A DNA stretch of 64,000 nucleotides from DASQFI01 sp963780895 (lineage in GTDB: Bacteria; Acidobacteriota; Vicinamibacteria; Vicinamibacterales; SCN-69-37): assembly GCA_963780895.1 (NCBI GenBank), contig CAWAEG010000001.1, positions 496,001 through 560,000 on the forward strand, in the 5' to 3' direction. The notes beneath the pieces were generated by a model. That model was given only the letters and a program-made list of their open reading frames with translations. It made no database searches and was not told the DNA's origin. The stretch's first letter is position 1, and each line of letters begins with the position of its first letter. The position numbers and the translations under genes were made by a program. Of this stretch, positions 1-8,776 are shown piece after piece.

Positions 1-297
1 CCACTGGCCGCGCGGCTTCAGGACGTAGCTTCCTGCGCCGGCGACGACCACGTCGTCGCCGAGCTTCACACCGAGCTTGCCCGACAGGACGATCGACAGT
101 TCGTCTTCCCGCGAGTGCCGGTGCATCGGCGCCGCCAGGAACCTCGGGCGGAGGGTGTGCTCGAGAACCGCGAGCCGGCCCTCCGTGGCTGCGCCGGGAA
201 CTTTGTGAATCGTGCCGACCGATCCGAGCGGTGCGCGCCGTCCCTCACCCGGCCGGACGACGAATGGCAGCGTGGTCAGAAGTTGCGGCATGGCCAT
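1..297 (-). CDS. Cupin-domain protein (C-terminus outside window)
   Basis: The gene is read leftward and runs off the window edge, so only the first 99 codons are visible. The translation has a typical cupin motif 1 region, with an MHRHSREDE stretch (two His and acidic residues that usually bind a metal) followed by a beta-rich GKLGVKLGDD segment and a VLKPRGQW end. ATG codons at 297 and 291 are both possible starts. Small single-domain cupins of this kind are often of unknown substrate, and nothing here points to one. The A+T-rich leader contains a direct repeat that may be its control region. Confidence 0.75.
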   Translation of the reverse strand, partial: MAMPQLLTTLPFVVRPGEGRRAPLGSVGTIHKVPGAATEGRLAVLEHTLRPRFLAAPMHRHSREDELSIVLSGKLGVKLGDDVVVAGAGSYVLKPRGQW

Positions 298-302
298 CAG
301 GC

Positions 303-343
303 TAGAACCCCTTTCTAAGCAGGATAGGAGCCCCTTTTTCTAA
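303..343. promoter_or_regulatory. Direct repeat upstream of the cupin gene
   Basis: Two similar A+T-rich copies lie at 303-318 and 325-343, each built as TAG-A/GA/G-CCCC-T-run-CTAA. Their starts are 22 bp apart, about two helical turns, and they sit directly upstream of the cupin start. This is the arrangement of a tandem operator or promoter element; no regulator can be assigned. Confidence 0.35.
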
Positions 344-381
344 ATACGTCGGAGGAGCGTAAAAGTCCGGTCAGGATTCGG

Positions 382-2058
382 TCAGAGGCCGGCCACCGCC
401 AGCAGGGGAAGTTCCCGGGTGAGTCCGTCCGCGGTCAGGACCCCGCGATCGACGAATTCCAGGCCGGATCCGTGCACGAGATCGACGATCGTCCTGGAGG
501 CGTAGACCTCGCCCGGGCACGCTGCATCGGCGATCCGTCCGGAAATGGCGACGATCGGCCCGGTGCCACTCGCGAGGTCGCACTCGCCGATGTGGACCCC
601 CGCTTGCGCGGCGATTCGCGATCGCCGGGCGACCTCGACCACAGCCGCCGCGCAGCGTACGGCCCGGCCCGGACCGTCGAACGCCGCGACAAGGTTGTGA
701 TCTCCGGCGGCGAGCTGACTCCCGCGGCTCCAGGTGACTTCCCGTTCGAACACGCGGCGGAGATGAACGAGATCGGCGCCTGTCGCGTCCGATCGGATCG
801 TCACGATCGATGCGAGCACGAGTCCCGCCGGCTGCCGACGGTGCGTACGCGCGATGAACTGCTCGATCTCGTTCAGTATGGCGTCCTGATCGCCCACGAA
901 CGGCAGGTGGTCGTCGCCTTCGAGCTTCACGAACGTCGCGCCGCTGATGTGCGAGGCGAGGTACTGCCCTTCTTCGACCCGCAGGCAGCGATCACCCGCG
1001 CGGTGCAGCACGAGCGTCGGGACTTTGATCGACGGCAGCACGCCGCGGATATCGATCTCGGCGTTCATGCGCGTCAGGGCGATGGCGGCGCCGGGGCTCG
1101 CGCCCATGCGCAGGTACGACGCCCACCATTCCCGGAATGCCGGATCGCCGATCTTCGACGGCGCACGTTCTTCGAGTCCGACGGGGCCGCCCCACTCGTC
1201 CACGATCCTCTGGCAGAACGCATCACGCTCTTCGCGTGTCGGACCCCACGGATAGTCGTCATCGCGAAGACGCCGCGCATAGCTGCCGATCATGATCAGC
1301 GCTTCGGTACGCTCGGGATAGGTCGCGGCGAAGAGGCTGCACATCGGTCCGCCTTCGGACACGCCGAGCAGGACGGCCCGTTCTGATCCCACGGCTTCCA
1401 TCACCGCGCGCACATCGTCGAGCCGCTGCTCGAGTGTCGGCAACTGGCTGACGGGCACGGCATCCGACAGGCCCGTTCCGCGTTTGTCGAAGAGGATGAG
1501 CCGCGCCATCGACGACAGCCGGTTCAGGAAGCGCGCGAACGAGGGCTCGTTCCAGAAGTACTCGAGGTGCGAGACCCAGCCCATCACGAAGATCAGATCG
1601 ATAGGCCCAGCCCCGACGACTTCGTAGGCGATGTTCACGCTGCCGCTGCGCGCGTAACTCACGCGAGGAGCCACGGCCGCCGGACGGGGCACGACGGCTG
1701 GCCCAGCAGCGGGCGGAGCGGCCTGAGCGTGTCCGTCTTCGGCCACCACCGGCGCGACGAACCGGTAGCCCCGCCGGTGGGCGGTCTGGATGAACAGCGG
1801 CGCGTGCGAGTCGTCGCCGAGCGCGCGGCGAACATCCCGAATCGTCCCTTTCAGAACCGCTTCGCCGACGAAGACGTTCGGCCAGATGGCGTCGAGCAGC
1901 TCTTGTTTGGACACGAGACGCCCCGCGCGCGAGGCCAGGTACTCGAGCAGCGCGAACGCCTTTGGCGTGAGCGCGACGGGCGTGGCGCCGCGCAAGAGCT
2001 GTCCCCGTTCGGGATCGAGTCGGAATTCAGCGAATGTCAGAACTTGCGACGCGGACAT
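382..2058 (-). CDS. Winged-helix regulator fused to alpha/beta hydrolase and cyclase-like domain
   Basis: A 558-residue protein with three parts. Residues 1-102 are an OmpR/CadC-type winged-helix DNA-binding domain (FRLDPERGQL start, RRGYRF wing end). Residues about 135-395 are an alpha/beta hydrolase with nucleophile elbow GVSEGG (Ser234), a late Asp in HRAGDRC and the His of GDDHLPF, so the triad looks complete. Residues about 410-558 resemble class III adenylate/guanylate cyclase domains (GDHNLVAAFDGP, AGVHIGE). The first metal-binding F-x-D motif is not recognisable, so that domain may be non-catalytic. Hydrolase-cyclase fusions are known (mycobacterial Rv1900c); the added winged helix is uncommon. 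No transmembrane segment is seen, so it is probably a cytoplasmic regulator. Its target is unknown. Confidence 0.85.
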   Translation of the reverse strand: MSASQVLTFAEFRLDPERGQLLRGATPVALTPKAFALLEYLASRAGRLVSKQELLDAIWPNVFVGEAVLKGTIRDVRRALGDDSHAPLFIQTAHRRGYRFVAPVVAEDGHAQAAPPAAGPAVVPRPAAVAPRVSYARSGSVNIAYEVVGAGPIDLIFVMGWVSHLEYFWNEPSFARFLNRLSSMARLILFDKRGTGLSDAVPVSQLPTLEQRLDDVRAVMEAVGSERAVLLGVSEGGPMCSLFAATYPERTEALIMIGSYARRLRDDDYPWGPTREERDAFCQRIVDEWGGPVGLEERAPSKIGDPAFREWWASYLRMGASPGAAIALTRMNAEIDIRGVLPSIKVPTLVLHRAGDRCLRVEEGQYLASHISGATFVKLEGDDHLPFVGDQDAILNEIEQFIARTHRRQPAGLVLASIVTIRSDATGADLVHLRRVFEREVTWSRGSQLAAGDHNLVAAFDGPGRAVRCAAAVVEVARRSRIAAQAGVHIGECDLASGTGPIVAISGRIADAACPGEVYASRTIVDLVHGSGLEFVDRGVLTADGLTRELPLLAVAGL

Positions 2059-2250
2059 GACGGTGACGAAACGTCGATTCGTTCAATTATCACCCGCCGC
2101 GTGACACGGACTTTACTGACCCATTCCTCACCCTTTCCTGACTCAACGCGCATGATTCCGCCGGGGCGTACAGGTACGTTCGCAAGGTTCCTCAGCTCGC
2201 GGCGACACGAACACACGCTGGTTTTCCCAAAAGAAGAGGTAGCAACAATC

Positions 2251-3108
2251 ATGAACAGGCAATTCTGGTACAGCGCCGCGGCAGTGGCGGTGGCGCTTTC
2301 AGCAGGCATCATTGCATCCAACACCGTGCCCGCGCACGCGCAGGGCGCCCGGACGTCGTCGTTTCGCAATCTCCTGCAGGTGACATCCAAGGATTTCGTC
2401 CCGCCGATCGTCTTTCAGGGGTCGGGACCGAACGCGTCGTCGATCCAGGGACTGGTCGATCAGTTCCGGCTTGCGCTCGGCGGCATCAACAACGCCAGCA
2501 ACCCAGGACCGATCGCCACCGGCCGGCGCGAAATCGGCTGGGACGGCGGCGGCTCCGCGACGTCCCCCGGACCGACGCCGTTCGTCACGTTTCTGAACCG
2601 CGGCGCGAACATCCTGACGCCGGGCACCGGATTCGTGCAGGCGCCGCCCAGCGGCCTGGCGGATACCTTCCGAAATACCAGCTACGCGACGGCGTTTCAG
2701 GCGTTCAGCCCGCTGCGTCTCTTCAGCCCGATCGGCAGCAACATCACCGAGATCCAGATCTTCATTCCCGGCAACGGCACGATTCCGGCCCTCACGAACG
2801 GATTCGGTGTGGTCTTCGCCGACGTGGACCAGCCTGATGGCAGCGGACCCGGCAACAAGCGCGGTAACCGCGGCGCCAGCACATTGATCCAGTTCTTCGG
2901 GAGCAAAGGCGAGCTGCTCTATAGCAGTTTCGTGCCCGCATCGCCTGGTACAGGCACCTTGTCGTTCTTCGCAGTGCTGTTCGACGACGCCCGCATCGCC
3001 AGCGTCCGTATTCGGACCGGCGACGAGGAGCCTGGTGAAGACGATGGTGACGTCGACATCGTGATGATGGACGACTTCATTTATGGAGAGCCGAAAATCG
3101 GAGGGTAA
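2251..3108 (+). CDS. Secreted protein of unknown function
   Basis: A 285-residue protein starting at ATG 2251, preceded by an AGAAGAGG-type ribosome binding site. An earlier in-frame start is possible but would bury the signal peptide. Residues 1-30 are a classic signal peptide ending AHA before QG, so it is probably exported. The mature part is rich in Gly, Ser, Pro and Asn and ends in an acidic patch (EEPGEDDGDVDIV) before MMDDFIYGEP. That suggests an extracellular beta-rich, perhaps calcium-binding, fold, but I recognise no named family. It is convergent with the permease gene, 11 bp from its end. Confidence 0.75.
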   Translation: MNRQFWYSAAAVAVALSAGIIASNTVPAHAQGARTSSFRNLLQVTSKDFVPPIVFQGSGPNASSIQGLVDQFRLALGGINNASNPGPIATGRREIGWDGGGSATSPGPTPFVTFLNRGANILTPGTGFVQAPPSGLADTFRNTSYATAFQAFSPLRLFSPIGSNITEIQIFIPGNGTIPALTNGFGVVFADVDQPDGSGPGNKRGNRGASTLIQFFGSKGELLYSSFVPASPGTGTLSFFAVLFDDARIASVRIRTGDEEPGEDDGDVDIVMMDDFIYGEPKIGG

Positions 3109-3119
3109 GACGCTGCGTC

Positions 3120-5822
3120 TCAGATCTGTCGCAGCACCTTATTCGGATCGACTCTCGCCGCCCTCATCGCCGGACCCACCGCGGCGATCGCGACGGCCGC
3201 CGCGATGCCGGCGACGGCGCCTGCGGTCATGAGCGGATCCCGCGCCGTCACGCCGTAGAGCTGACCCTCCAGAAACCGCGACAGTCCAAAGGTCAACCCC
3301 AATCCGATCGCAATCCCGATGGCGGCCACCGACAAGGCGCGTCCGAGGACGAACCGGAACACGCGGCCCGCATGCGCGCCGAGCGCCAGGCGAATCGCGA
3401 TTTCCTTCACTCGCCGCGAGAACGCATGCGATACCGTCGCGTACGTGCCGATCGCCGCGAGCAGCAATCCGACGACGGCGAACGCCGAGAGCAGCGAGGT
3501 GAGCAAACTCGCCTGACTGCGCGTGGAGTTGTAGCGGGTCGCGAGCGCCTCGATGCGATCGACGGGCACGTCCGCCGCGAGCTCACGCACCATGCGCCGA
3601 ATCGTCTCAGCGGCGAGCGTCACGCCGGGGGCGGGTTCTATCAGAAGACTCAACCGGCCGATGTCGCGCTGCCGGTGCGGCAGGTAGATCTCCGGCTCGG
3701 CCGGATGCGTGGGACCGCGTTGGCGCACGTCGCCGACGATGCCGACGACTTCGCGCATCGGGGCGGTCGAATTCGCCGAGCCAAGCGCGAGCCGGCGCCC
3801 GAGCGGCCGTTCGACGCCCGGAAAAAATCGCTTGGCGGCCGCTTCATTGATGACGACCTCGAGCGGCCCGGTCTGCAACGGATTGGCGGCGAGCCCGCGG
3901 CCCGCGAGAACCGGAATGTTCAGCATCTCGAAGAAGCGGCCGTTCACGACGTTGAAGCGGAAGAAATCGGCACCGGGCGCGTGTTCGCCACGTGCCCCCG
4001 CCCTGGACAGCTCCGATCCCGGTGACTCGCCGACCGCCGTGTCGGGCGTCACCCGCGTCCACGCGCCGGCGCCCGGTCCGGGTACGGAAAACACGACCGC
4101 CGCCCGGGACACGCCCGGGAGCGACGCTGCCCGGTAGATGAGCTCGCCGTAGAACATGCGATCTTCCTCGGCCGTGTCGGCGGCCAGCGGCGGCCGGACC
4201 TGCACCATCATCACGTTCTTTGCGTCGAAACCGGGAGCGACGCCGAGCAGATGGCTGAAGCTCGCAAGGAGCAATGCCGCGCCGGTGACGAGCACGAGCG
4301 AAAGCGCGACTTCGATCGCGACCAGCGCTGACTGCAGGCGCTGCGTGTGGCGTGATCCGGTCAACCGCACGGAACCTGACGCGCCGGCCGACGCCATTCG
4401 CGCCCCGCGCAACGCCGGCAGAATGCCGAACGCGACCGCCGTCGCCATCGTGAGCGCGACGACGATGAAAAACGCGCGCATGTCGAAGGTCACCTCGTGC
4501 AGCCTCGGAAAGCCCTCGGGCGCGGCCGCGACGAACGCGCGCAGCCCCATCGTGCCGACGAGACCGCCGAGCGCGCCGGCCATCAGCGCAATCATCGACG
4601 TCTCCACGAAGAGCTGAAGCGCCAGCCTCGATCGCGTCGCGCCGAGGGCGCTGCGCACGGAGAGCTCCGCCGAGCGCGTGACGCCGCGCGCCAGAAACAG
4701 GTTCGCCCCATTCGCGCACGCGAGCACGAGCAGGAGTCCCACCGCCCCGAGGAGCAGGAGGATCCGGTCGCGGGACCCGCCGACGGTCGTCTCGTGGAGC
4801 GGCTTCAGGGCGAAGTCGAGATTGGCGCCGTCAACCCGGTTTTCCGGATACGCAGCAGCGAGCCGGCGGCCAGCCTGCGAAAGCTCGTCGCGAGCGGCCG
4901 CGAGCGAGACACCGTCTGCCAGCCGGCCGATCAGCTGAAATCCGTAATCGTCGCGATCCTTGAACGCGCCCGCACGCGCCGGCAGCCAGACGTCCGTGAT
5001 CGTACCGGACTCGATCGGCTCCGGATCCCGGTACGACGGCGCCATGACGCCGACAACCGTGTACGTGCGGCTGTCGAGGCGGATCGGCGCGCCGATCGCC
5101 GCCGGATTGCCATTCCAGCGCCGCTGCCACAACGCGCGGCTCACGATCGCCACGCGTTCGGCTCCGGCGGCATAATCGGCTGGATTGAATGGCCGGCCTT
5201 CCTGCACGCGCGCGCCCAGCCCTGTCAGATAGTCCACGGTGACATCGAGCGCCGATACGCGCTCCGTGTCTCCCTGGCCGTCCGAGAGCGCGGGACTTCG
5301 ATCGTACGCGCCGGCAATCCAGGCCATCGTCTTCACCGAGCGCCGCAGGTCCTCCAGATTCAGCTGCGAGTTGGAGCTGAGTTCCGTGCTCCCGAACCGT
5401 GAGCGGACGAGGTACAGGGCGTCTGCGTCGGCGTACGGCAGCGGACGAAAGACGACCGCGTCGGCCAGCGTGAAGACGCTGACGGTGGCGCCGACGCCCA
5501 ACGCGAGCGTCACGACAGCCAGCAGTTGCTGGCCCGGCGCCCGGCCGACCTGCCGGACGGCGTAGCGGAGCTCATCCGGAAGCGACGCGAGCGTTTGTGC
5601 GCGCTCGAGCAGACCGTCGAACACGAAGCGCGCGCCCTCGGTCAGCCAGAACCGCAACGCACCGGTCGCCGGGTGGCGGTGGACGGATTCGGCGCGGCGG
5701 TGCACCGCGGTCTCGACGAGGTCCTGCCCGACATCACGTCGGAAAGAAGGAGGATAGATGCGCAGCAGCGCGCCAAGCGCCCGCCGCACGCGCGCGTCTT
5801 TGTCGCGAGCCACGTTACGCAT
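3120..5822 (-). CDS. ADOP-type orphan ABC permease (MacB/FtsX family)
   Basis: About 900 residues from ATG 5822, a start that overlaps the padR stop by 8 bp (ATGCGTAA). The layout is that of acidobacterial duplicated orphan permeases: a short cytosolic N-terminal helix region, a membrane helix (LLAVVTLALGVGATVSVF), a MacB-like periplasmic domain, an FtsX domain with three helices, then a second copy of both, ending in helices and ARVDPNKVLRQI. No ATPase gene adjoins it, as usual for this family. Its substrate is unknown; MacB-like proteins couple ATPase work to periplasmic transport or signalling. Overlap with padR implies translational coupling and shared control. Confidence 0.9.
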   Translation of the reverse strand: MRNVARDKDARVRRALGALLRIYPPSFRRDVGQDLVETAVHRRAESVHRHPATGALRFWLTEGARFVFDGLLERAQTLASLPDELRYAVRQVGRAPGQQLLAVVTLALGVGATVSVFTLADAVVFRPLPYADADALYLVRSRFGSTELSSNSQLNLEDLRRSVKTMAWIAGAYDRSPALSDGQGDTERVSALDVTVDYLTGLGARVQEGRPFNPADYAAGAERVAIVSRALWQRRWNGNPAAIGAPIRLDSRTYTVVGVMAPSYRDPEPIESGTITDVWLPARAGAFKDRDDYGFQLIGRLADGVSLAAARDELSQAGRRLAAAYPENRVDGANLDFALKPLHETTVGGSRDRILLLLGAVGLLLVLACANGANLFLARGVTRSAELSVRSALGATRSRLALQLFVETSMIALMAGALGGLVGTMGLRAFVAAAPEGFPRLHEVTFDMRAFFIVVALTMATAVAFGILPALRGARMASAGASGSVRLTGSRHTQRLQSALVAIEVALSLVLVTGAALLLASFSHLLGVAPGFDAKNVMMVQVRPPLAADTAEEDRMFYGELIYRAASLPGVSRAAVVFSVPGPGAGAWTRVTPDTAVGESPGSELSRAGARGEHAPGADFFRFNVVNGRFFEMLNIPVLAGRGLAANPLQTGPLEVVINEAAAKRFFPGVERPLGRRLALGSANSTAPMREVVGIVGDVRQRGPTHPAEPEIYLPHRQRDIGRLSLLIEPAPGVTLAAETIRRMVRELAADVPVDRIEALATRYNSTRSQASLLTSLLSAFAVVGLLLAAIGTYATVSHAFSRRVKEIAIRLALGAHAGRVFRFVLGRALSVAAIGIAIGLGLTFGLSRFLEGQLYGVTARDPLMTAGAVAGIAAAVAIAAVGPAMRAARVDPNKVLRQI

Positions 5823-6180
5823 GGTCGGCTTTCGCGTCCTGCGCCAGCTTGCGCACGTGTCCGCTGCGGGCGAGATCGACGATGCGCGCGGCTTCGGCGC
5901 GCAGCACCGCCTGGCCTCTGGACGTGATCTGGTAATAGCGCCTTCGCGGGTCACCGGCCTCGGCCTGCGTCTTTGCGGCTGACTCGACCACCCACCCGTC
6001 ATCCATCAGCCGCCGGAGTTTTCGGTACAGCAGGCTTGCCGGCAGCTTGATGTCGCGCGCGTCGAGGATCTTCAGGATGCCGTAGCCGTGCCGATGCCCG
6101 CCCTTCAGCGCGAGCAGGATCTCGAATACGTCGGGTTTGAGGGGGAGGTAATGTTCGACCTGTTTCGAGCTGACCGGCAT
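5815..6180 (-). CDS. PadR-family transcriptional regulator
   Basis: A 121-residue winged-helix protein. The N-terminal part (EILLALKGGHRHGYGILKIL) and the middle DGWV and RRRYYQITSRGQAVL segments are the standard PadR helices and beta wing. It overlaps the permease start by 8 bp, so it almost certainly controls that gene and itself. PadR-permease pairs are very common in Acidobacteria. A 12-bp palindrome lies 15 bp upstream of its start codon and is a good operator candidate. The effector is unknown. Confidence 0.9.
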   Translation of the reverse strand: MPVSSKQVEHYLPLKPDVFEILLALKGGHRHGYGILKILDARDIKLPASLLYRKLRRLMDDGWVVESAAKTQAEAGDPRRRYYQITSRGQAVLRAEAARIVDLARSGHVRKLAQDAKADHA

Positions 6181-6195
6181 GGCCTGATCCTGTTT

Positions 6196-6207
6196 CGTCT
6201 ATAGACG
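6196..6207. promoter_or_regulatory. Palindrome upstream of padR, likely operator
   Basis: The sequence CGTCTATAGACG is a perfect 12-bp palindrome 15 bp before the padR start. A TTGACA hexamer on the padR strand lies at 6216-6211. PadR regulators typically bind such palindromes over their own promoters, so this is probably the autoregulatory operator. Confidence 0.5.
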
Positions 6208-6337
6208 ATTTGTCAATAGCGTGGGTTCGGAACCCTCCGGCGCCGGGCACACAGTGGGCGGCCGTCGTGCCGTCCCAACTGCCGAGTTCGAAGCTTGAAG
6301 TTCAAAGTTCCGCGAAGCCGAGCATCGAATCACCCCC

Positions 6338-6406
6338 ATGCCCTGCCGGTTCGGGCCCTTCACCCTGGACCCGCGCACGCGCCGGCTCCTTCGCGACAGC
6401 CAGGAA
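6338..6406 (+). pseudogene. N-terminal remnant of a winged-helix (CadC-type) regulator
   Basis: About 23 codons read FGPFTLDPRTRRLLRD, the opening strands of a Trans_reg_C winged-helix domain like that of the gene at 382-2058. The similarity then stops and no downstream domain follows. It lies in the 384-bp gap between padR and the radical SAM cassette, so it looks like the stump of a deleted regulator. The rest of the gap holds a short GAAGTTCAAAGTTC-type repeat near 6295 and nothing else I can identify. Confidence 0.45.
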
Positions 6407-6564
6407 AAGTCTGCCGCGCAGGAGATTTCGCCAGGGACGTTTTTCGTAGTCGCAGTGTCGCGCGGGAGTGATTACACTTCATCACTCCGCACCACTTCCT
6501 TACGGGAGACTGGAATGGCCGCTCGCCAACGGCTGGACACCTGTCGGCGTCGTTCCGACTAGCC

Positions 6565-7653
6565 ATGCGATCCACTGTCGCGGCGTTGTCGAAGAACCTG
6601 TTCCTGAAACAACCCACGTCGAACGTGCTCTTCGTCACCAATCGATGCAACCTCGATTGCCGGATGTGCTTCTACACGGAGCGGGAAAAACGTCCTGAGC
6701 TGACGACGGATGAAATCGGACGGCTCGCGCAATCACTTCCGCCGCAGTGGTACATCATGTTCACCGGCGGCGAGCCGTTCCTGCGGGAGGACATTGCTGA
6801 CATCGCCGCGCATTTCTACGACCGCGGCGCCCTCAACCTGCATTTCTCCACGAACGCCACCTTGCGGAGCCGGACGTTGGCCGGTGTCAGGCGAATTGCG
6901 GAATACGCGGCCGATGCACGCGTCATCGTCGTGGCGTCCATCGACGGACCTCGAGAGATTCACGATGACATCCGGATGATGCCGGGTGTGTTCGACAAGA
7001 CGGTGACAACCGTTCGGGAGTTGATCGCGATGAAACGCGACCTGCCGAATCTGGGCGTGGTCGCCAATTTCACGTTCACCGCGTTCAACCAGGGTTACTG
7101 GCGGGAGACGGTCGACTTTCTGCGCCACGACCTCGGCGTGGATACGGTCAATATCGGGCTCGTCAGAGGCAAGGCCAAGGAAGCCCGCGCGAAGGACGTC
7201 GACATCGACCGGTATCGCGAGGCTCATCGGTACCTGATCGCCACGAACAACAGACGAACGTACTTTTCGCCGGCGCTGAGGCGGCTGGCCGTTCTCAAAG
7301 AGGTGCTTCAGGCGGACACCATCGCGCGCATTGCCCGTCATGACCCGCCGGCAGCCCACCGGTGTCTGGCCGGCCGGGTGTTCAATGTGATTTCAGAAAC
7401 CGGCGACGTGTATCCATGCGAGATGCTGGGGACGAAGATCGGCAGTCTTCGCGATGTCGGCATGGATTTCATGAAGCTCTGGGAAAGCGAAGAGGCAGAT
7501 CGCATTCGTGCCTACATCGAGAGGCGGGAATGCTTGTGCACGTATGAATGCGCGATGGGGGCCTCGATGGCGGCCAGTTTCGGTACTGCGGCGCGCCTTC
7601 TGGATCTCGCGCTGCACTACAAATCCGGCACCGGAGGCGGGGCGCATGCCTGA
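6565..7653 (+). CDS. Radical SAM protein with SPASM-like C-terminus (1)
   Basis: A 362-residue radical SAM enzyme. Cys28, Cys32 and Cys35 form the CxxxCxxC site for the 4Fe-4S cluster that cleaves S-adenosylmethionine (CNLDCRMC), and TGGEPFLRED is the GGE-type SAM-binding motif. The C-terminal part has further cysteines (HRCLAG, YPCEM, CLCTYEC), as in SPASM or twitch domains that hold auxiliary iron-sulfur clusters. The substrate is unknown; relatives modify peptides, sugars or lipids. Its stop overlaps the start of the glycosyltransferase gene by 8 bp, so the three genes form one translationally coupled unit. Confidence 0.85.
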   Translation: MRSTVAALSKNLFLKQPTSNVLFVTNRCNLDCRMCFYTEREKRPELTTDEIGRLAQSLPPQWYIMFTGGEPFLREDIADIAAHFYDRGALNLHFSTNATLRSRTLAGVRRIAEYAADARVIVVASIDGPREIHDDIRMMPGVFDKTVTTVRELIAMKRDLPNLGVVANFTFTAFNQGYWRETVDFLRHDLGVDTVNIGLVRGKAKEARAKDVDIDRYREAHRYLIATNNRRTYFSPALRRLAVLKEVLQADTIARIARHDPPAAHRCLAGRVFNVISETGDVYPCEMLGTKIGSLRDVGMDFMKLWESEEADRIRAYIERRECLCTYECAMGASMAASFGTAARLLDLALHYKSGTGGGAHA

Positions 7654-8776
7654 ACCGCTCCGGATCGTCGTCGTGTCGGCATTGTCGATCGATTCAGGCA
7701 GCTACCTTCGGGCGTGCCGGATCGCACGCGCCCTGGAATACGCCGGTGCCCATGTGACGGTCGTCAAGAGCATGTGGTCCCTGCCGTTCATGCTGCACTT
7801 TCCGCTCTCCGTCGTGCTCTACCTTCGCGCGCTGTTCATCCGCTGCGATGTCATCATCGGCCTCAAGCCGCTGCCGAACGTCGGGCTCCTGCTCCTGATC
7901 AAGAAAGTGTTTGGCACCCTGACCGTCGTCGATATCGACGACGTGGACTTCGGGTTCCGCACGGGGTGGCTGGCCACAGTCAATCGCACCCTGCAGCTGC
8001 CGACGCCGAAGCGCTGTGATCTCGTCACGTATCACACCGATCGGCTGCGCCCGTTCATCCGGGAGACGTTCGGCGTTCGAGACGACAGGCTGTACCAGCT
8101 CGCGCAGGGCGTCGACCTCGACCCGTCTGTGCCTTCGGACATGGCCTCACGCCGCGCACGACGGGAGGCACTCGGGATCGACGCGCACCAGAAGCTGGTC
8201 GTGTATGCCGCGCACCTGAATATCGCAAGCGACCTCGACGCGATCTTCGACATCGTCGGGATCGCCAGCCGCAAGACTGAGGGCCTGCGATTCCTCGTCG
8301 TCGGAGGCGGGCCGCTCGAACGTCGTTTTCGGCGGATGGCTCGCGCCCTGGGGATGGACGGGCTGACGACATTCACCGGGTACGTGCCGCCGGCCGAGGT
8401 CGCCGGCTATTTGGGGATCGGCGACGCCGCCATCGTCTATTACAAAGACATCGAGGTGAACTACTTCCGGGAGTCGATGAAGCTTCGCGAGATGCTCACC
8501 CTTGGCCTGAAGGTCGTCTGCAACGACGTCGGCGATCTGGAGCGCTTCAAGGACTACACGTATCAGACGGGTTCCGATCACGAAGCGGTCGCGAACCAGC
8601 TCGTCAGCGTTCTCCGGGACGGAGGCGACGGACGAGAGGCGCGTGGAATGGCCTACGTCCGCCGCAGCCTCGATTGGAAGGACATCGGCGCCGGGCTCCT
8701 CCACAGAATCACCGAGGCGCGCCAGGCGAGCCCCGCCAGCCCGGTCGATGCCGCGGCGACCGGAGGCCTCAGATGA
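7646..8776 (+). CDS. Glycosyltransferase, GT4-like (GT-B fold)
   Basis: 376 residues from ATG 7646, inside the end of the upstream gene. The N-terminal Rossmann half starts RIVVVSALSIDSGSYLRACR. The C-terminal half has the GT4 nucleotide-sugar signature LRFLVVGGGPLERRFRRM followed by FTGYVPPAEVAGYLGIGD and a late acidic segment. Such enzymes move a sugar from a nucleotide donor to a lipid, glycan or small-molecule acceptor. A hydrophobic stretch at about residues 45-95 suggests membrane association. Its stop overlaps the next start in an ATGA. Neither donor nor acceptor can be named. Confidence 0.85.
   Translation: MPEPLRIVVVSALSIDSGSYLRACRIARALEYAGAHVTVVKSMWSLPFMLHFPLSVVLYLRALFIRCDVIIGLKPLPNVGLLLLIKKVFGTLTVVDIDDVDFGFRTGWLATVNRTLQLPTPKRCDLVTYHTDRLRPFIRETFGVRDDRLYQLAQGVDLDPSVPSDMASRRARREALGIDAHQKLVVYAAHLNIASDLDAIFDIVGIASRKTEGLRFLVVGGGPLERRFRRMARALGMDGLTTFTGYVPPAEVAGYLGIGDAAIVYYKDIEVNYFRESMKLREMLTLGLKVVCNDVGDLERFKDYTYQTGSDHEAVANQLVSVLRDGGDGREARGMAYVRRSLDWKDIGAGLLHRITEARQASPASPVDAAATGGLR

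Noticed and set aside
1567..2250. Long upstream extension of the secreted protein gene at 2251
   Set aside because: The added residues overlap the regulator gene on the other strand and would place the signal peptide in the middle of the protein; ATG 2251 has its own ribosome site.
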